Assembly (NCBI GenBank): GCA_011620245.1
Contig: WOZN01000005.1
Coordinates: 1 to 7,486, forward strand
Source of the DNA: Acidovorax sp.
GTDB taxonomy: Bacteria > Pseudomonadota > Gammaproteobacteria > Burkholderiales > Burkholderiaceae_C
Length of the DNA stretch: 7,486 nt
Direction: 5' to 3'
Both the position numbers and the translations under genes were made by a program. A model generated the notes under the pieces. It saw only the letters and a program-made list of their open reading frames with translations, was not told the origin of the DNA and did no database searches. Below are positions 5,806-7,486 of the stretch, in pieces. The first letter of the stretch is position 1; each line of letters starts with the position of its first letter.

Positions 5806-6680
5806 ATTCGGCTGACACGCAACACCCCAGGTTCGGCCCGGGCGACGAAGCCCTGGCCGCGCTCCCGACGGTCTATCGCGACGACCTTTTCGCCGGCAAA
5901 ACGGTGCTGGTGTCGGGCGCCGGCAGCGGCATCGGCAAGGCCATCGCCTTTCTGTTTGCCCGGCTGGGTGCCACGCTCGCCATCTGCGGCCGCAAGGCCG
6001 ACAAGCTCGAGGACTGTGCCGAAAAACTGCGCGCCTTGTCAGGCCGTGAGGTATTTACCTACCCGATGACCATCCGCGACCCCGAGCAGGTGGACGCCAT
6101 GCTCAGTGCCGTGTGGGAACGCCTGGGCGGCATTGACGTTCTGGTCAACAACGCCGGCGGCCAGTTTGCCGCCCATGCGATGGACTTCACCGTCAAGGGC
6201 TGGAACGCGGTGATCGACACCAACCTGAACGGCAGCTGGTACATGATGCAGGGCGCTGCCAAACGCTGGGTGGAGCAGGGCCGGCACGGCAACATCGTCA
6301 ACATCACCGCCGCCATCGACCGGGGTCTGCCGGGCATGGCGCACACCACCGCCTCGCGCGCGGGCGTCATCGCGCTGTCGCGCACGCTGGCCATCGAATG
6401 GGCAGAATATGGCATCCGCCTGAACTGCATTGGCGCCGGCGCCATCGAGAGCAACGGCTTCAACAACTACCGCGAGGAGAATGTGGCCACTTTTTACTCA
6501 TGCAATCCCATGAAACGGGCTGGCGACGTGCAGGACATCGCGGAGGCAGTGGTCTACCTCGCCGCACCCTCGGGCAAGTTCATCACCGGCGAGGTGCTCA
6601 ACGTCGAAGGCGGGATGCTGCTGTGGGGCGAGTTCTGGCCTGCTGGCAAGCCGGACTATTTCAAAGTCGAGCCAACTTGA
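5802..6680 (+). CDS. SDR, PECR/2,4-dienoyl-CoA-reductase-like (second of tandem pair)
   Basis: The product is a 292-residue paralogue of the preceding SDR and shares nearly every motif: SGAGSGIG (38-45), Arg64 (NADP(H) type), NNAGG (116-120), Asn141 and a matching C-terminal tail KPDYFKV. The Tyr-x3-Lys positions are Thr182 and Arg186 (HTTASR), again non-classical. It differs from its twin in the loop after strand 6: the normally invariant Pro of the PG motif is Ala (CIGAGAI, about 209-215), and the substrate-lid region reads NNYREENVATFYSCNP. The N-terminus is slightly longer. The ATG overlaps the previous stop (ATGA), and AAGGTG (5791-5796) serves as Shine-Dalgarno, so translation is probably coupled. 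The pair could form a heteromer or handle two chain positions or stereoisomers; neither can be decided from sequence. Confidence 0.82.
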   Translation: MNSADTQHPRFGPGDEALAALPTVYRDDLFAGKTVLVSGAGSGIGKAIAFLFARLGATLAICGRKADKLEDCAEKLRALSGREVFTYPMTIRDPEQVDAMLSAVWERLGGIDVLVNNAGGQFAAHAMDFTVKGWNAVIDTNLNGSWYMMQGAAKRWVEQGRHGNIVNITAAIDRGLPGMAHTTASRAGVIALSRTLAIEWAEYGIRLNCIGAGAIESNGFNNYREENVATFYSCNPMKRAGDVQDIAEAVVYLAAPSGKFITGEVLNVEGGMLLWGEFWPAGKPDYFKVEPT

Positions 6681-7120
6681 GCACGCAGCCCCCTCCTCCG
6701 CCGGCAAGTTACTTCCACGGGCCTTTTCAGCAGCTCGTAGGGTACGACATCCTGCACAACGAGCGCGGCCTGTATTTCCGGCTGCCGATCCGGCGCGACC
6801 ACCTCAACCCCCACGGCGTGCTCCACGGTGGCGTGTCCTTGACCTTGCTCGATGCGGTCGGGGGCAGAACGCTGATCGACCGGCCGATCCCCGGCAGCGG
6901 CCAGCTCATCCAGTCGTCAGTGACGGTCACGCTGACCGTGGATTTCATGCGTGCGGTCGGCACAGGAATCCTGTTTGCATCGGCAACGCCCGACCATATC
7001 GGCAAGACGCTGGCCTACGTGTCGGTGAAGGTGACGCTCGACGACCTTGACGGCGACATCGTGTCGCGCGGCATCGGCACCTACCGCATCTACACCAAGT
7101 CGCTGGTCAAAGCGGTCTGA
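6677..7120 (+). CDS. PaaI-like hotdog acyl-CoA thioesterase
   Basis: The product is a 147-residue hotdog-fold protein of the PaaI/YbgC-type thioesterase family, predicted to hydrolyse an acyl-CoA or hydroxyaryl-CoA, perhaps to free trapped CoA. Seen: the N-terminal PASYFHGPFQQLVGYDIL, then HLNPHGVLHGGVSLTLLDAV (42-61), with His50-Gly-Gly and Asp59 at the spacing of the PaaI His/Asp pair, and the late strands LAYVSVKVTL and GIGTYRIYTK. No ATG lies in the proper place. The best start is TTG 6677, which overlaps the stop of the SDR gene as TTGA, so coupled translation is likely. The reading frame is open far upstream, but that part is antiparallel noise inside the SDR gene. A polyproline run at residues 5-9 marks the N-terminus. 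Confidence 0.8.
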   Translation: MSTQPPPPPASYFHGPFQQLVGYDILHNERGLYFRLPIRRDHLNPHGVLHGGVSLTLLDAVGGRTLIDRPIPGSGQLIQSSVTVTLTVDFMRAVGTGILFASATPDHIGKTLAYVSVKVTLDDLDGDIVSRGIGTYRIYTKSLVKAV

Positions 7121-7158
7121 TCGGTGCACGGCGGAGACGCCCGGCAAAGTCCTGCCGC

Positions 7159-7371
7159 TCAATGCACATGATCATCGGGCGGCGCAAGGATTTGTGGCTC
7201 GCGGTTGATGCGTTCGATTTGGCCGAGCAGAAACTGCGTGTCGCGCCATCCTTCACCGGCACCCTCCTCGTCCTGCGTCACCCAGCGCGCACGCGCATAA
7301 GCGAATCGGTCAAGCAGGAATTCGGCGTGCGACGGTGGTTCCCCCAAGACGGTTTTGCCGGAGTCGTTCAA
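7159..7371 (-). CDS. Small hypothetical ORF, possibly the truncated 3' end of a longer gene
   Basis: A 70-codon - strand frame ends 38 bp from, and convergent with, the thioesterase gene. Codon choice is regular and GC-rich at third positions, and the product is soluble and rich in charged residues (RFAYARARWVTQDEEGAGEG, LLGQIERINREP). I do not recognise it. The start is TTG 7371 with no evident Shine-Dalgarno sequence. Because possible insertion-sequence end sequence begins about 60 bp further right, this may be the surviving tail of an interrupted gene. The overlapping + strand frame 7162-7410 has a less natural product and is taken as its shadow. Confidence 0.35.
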   Translation of the reverse strand: MNDSGKTVLGEPPSHAEFLLDRFAYARARWVTQDEEGAGEGWRDTQFLLGQIERINREPQILAPPDDHVH

Positions 7372-7431
7372 CCTAAAAACGGCAGTTGGATGCGCCCGCC
7401 GGTGCCGTGATCGGGGTACCAGGCAAGGCTT

Positions 7432-7486
7432 TGAAGTGGACCCCGAATTTGAGACAGCAGTTTAAGTGTGACACTGTCCAAAGAAA
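7432..7486. mobile_element. Possible terminal segment of an insertion sequence (IS3-like), cut by window edge
   Basis: From about 7432 the sequence (TGAAGTGGACCCC, then TTGAGACAGCAG, then GTGTGACACTGTCC) resembles from memory the outer end of IS3-family elements, which begin with TG and carry a short promoter region before orfA. It has lower GC than the genes to its left. No transposase codons are visible inside the window, so this is a tentative call. Confidence 0.35.

Noticed and set aside
6398..7120. Thioesterase frame extended upstream to 240 codons.
   Set aside because: The first ~93 codons are out-of-frame reading of the second SDR gene; the hotdog domain begins after TTG 6677.
7130..7157. 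Two short hairpins after the thioesterase gene (GGCG/CGCC and CGGCA/TGCCG) as a terminator.
   Set aside because: Stems of 4-5 bp without a T-run on either strand.

Overview
The window reads as a catabolic accessory region of a GC-rich proteobacterium. It most resembles a betaproteobacterium (Burkholderiales or Rhodocyclales type), judged from codon use and from the kind of acyl-CoA genes present; the species cannot be named from the sequence alone. Every intact gene with a recognisable family lies on the + strand. Mobile-element debris separates the gene blocks.

Left block (1-2891): the 3' part of a branched-chain-amino-acid-type ABC transporter solute-binding protein, cut by the window edge. 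It is followed by a promoter-like sequence with a perfect TATAAT and then by a two-gene unit that looks like badH-badI. These encode an NAD-type short-chain dehydrogenase for 2-hydroxycyclohexanecarboxyl-CoA and the 2-ketocyclohexanecarboxyl-CoA hydrolase that opens the ring to pimeloyl-CoA. Together they form the ring-opening end of cyclohexanecarboxylate or reductive benzoate catabolism. The transporter subunit may bring in the acid.

Middle block (2892-4941): a 169-bp foldback element with inverted ends and a TA duplication inside CTAG (an IS630-type MITE by structure) lies only 12 bp upstream of a TetR-family regulator. A MaoC-fold hydratase follows. Immediately after its stop codon come two pieces of decayed sequence: the C-terminal remnant of an IS4-type transposase on the - strand, and a fragment of an acyl-CoA carboxylase carboxyltransferase on the + strand.

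Right block (4942-7120): three genes with 4-nt overlaps (ATGA, then TTGA), which points to translational coupling. Two are tandem paralogous SDRs of the PECR/2,4-dienoyl-CoA-reductase-like branch, both lacking the classical Tyr-x3-Lys. The third is a PaaI-like hotdog thioesterase. With the MaoC hydratase they suggest a side route of acyl-CoA (enoyl-CoA) processing. After them come a small unrecognised - strand ORF and, at the right edge, what may be the end of an insertion sequence.

I do not see a clearly new system. The points most worth following up are the MITE at the regulator's 5' end, the tandem non-classical SDR pair, and the carboxylase/IS scar.
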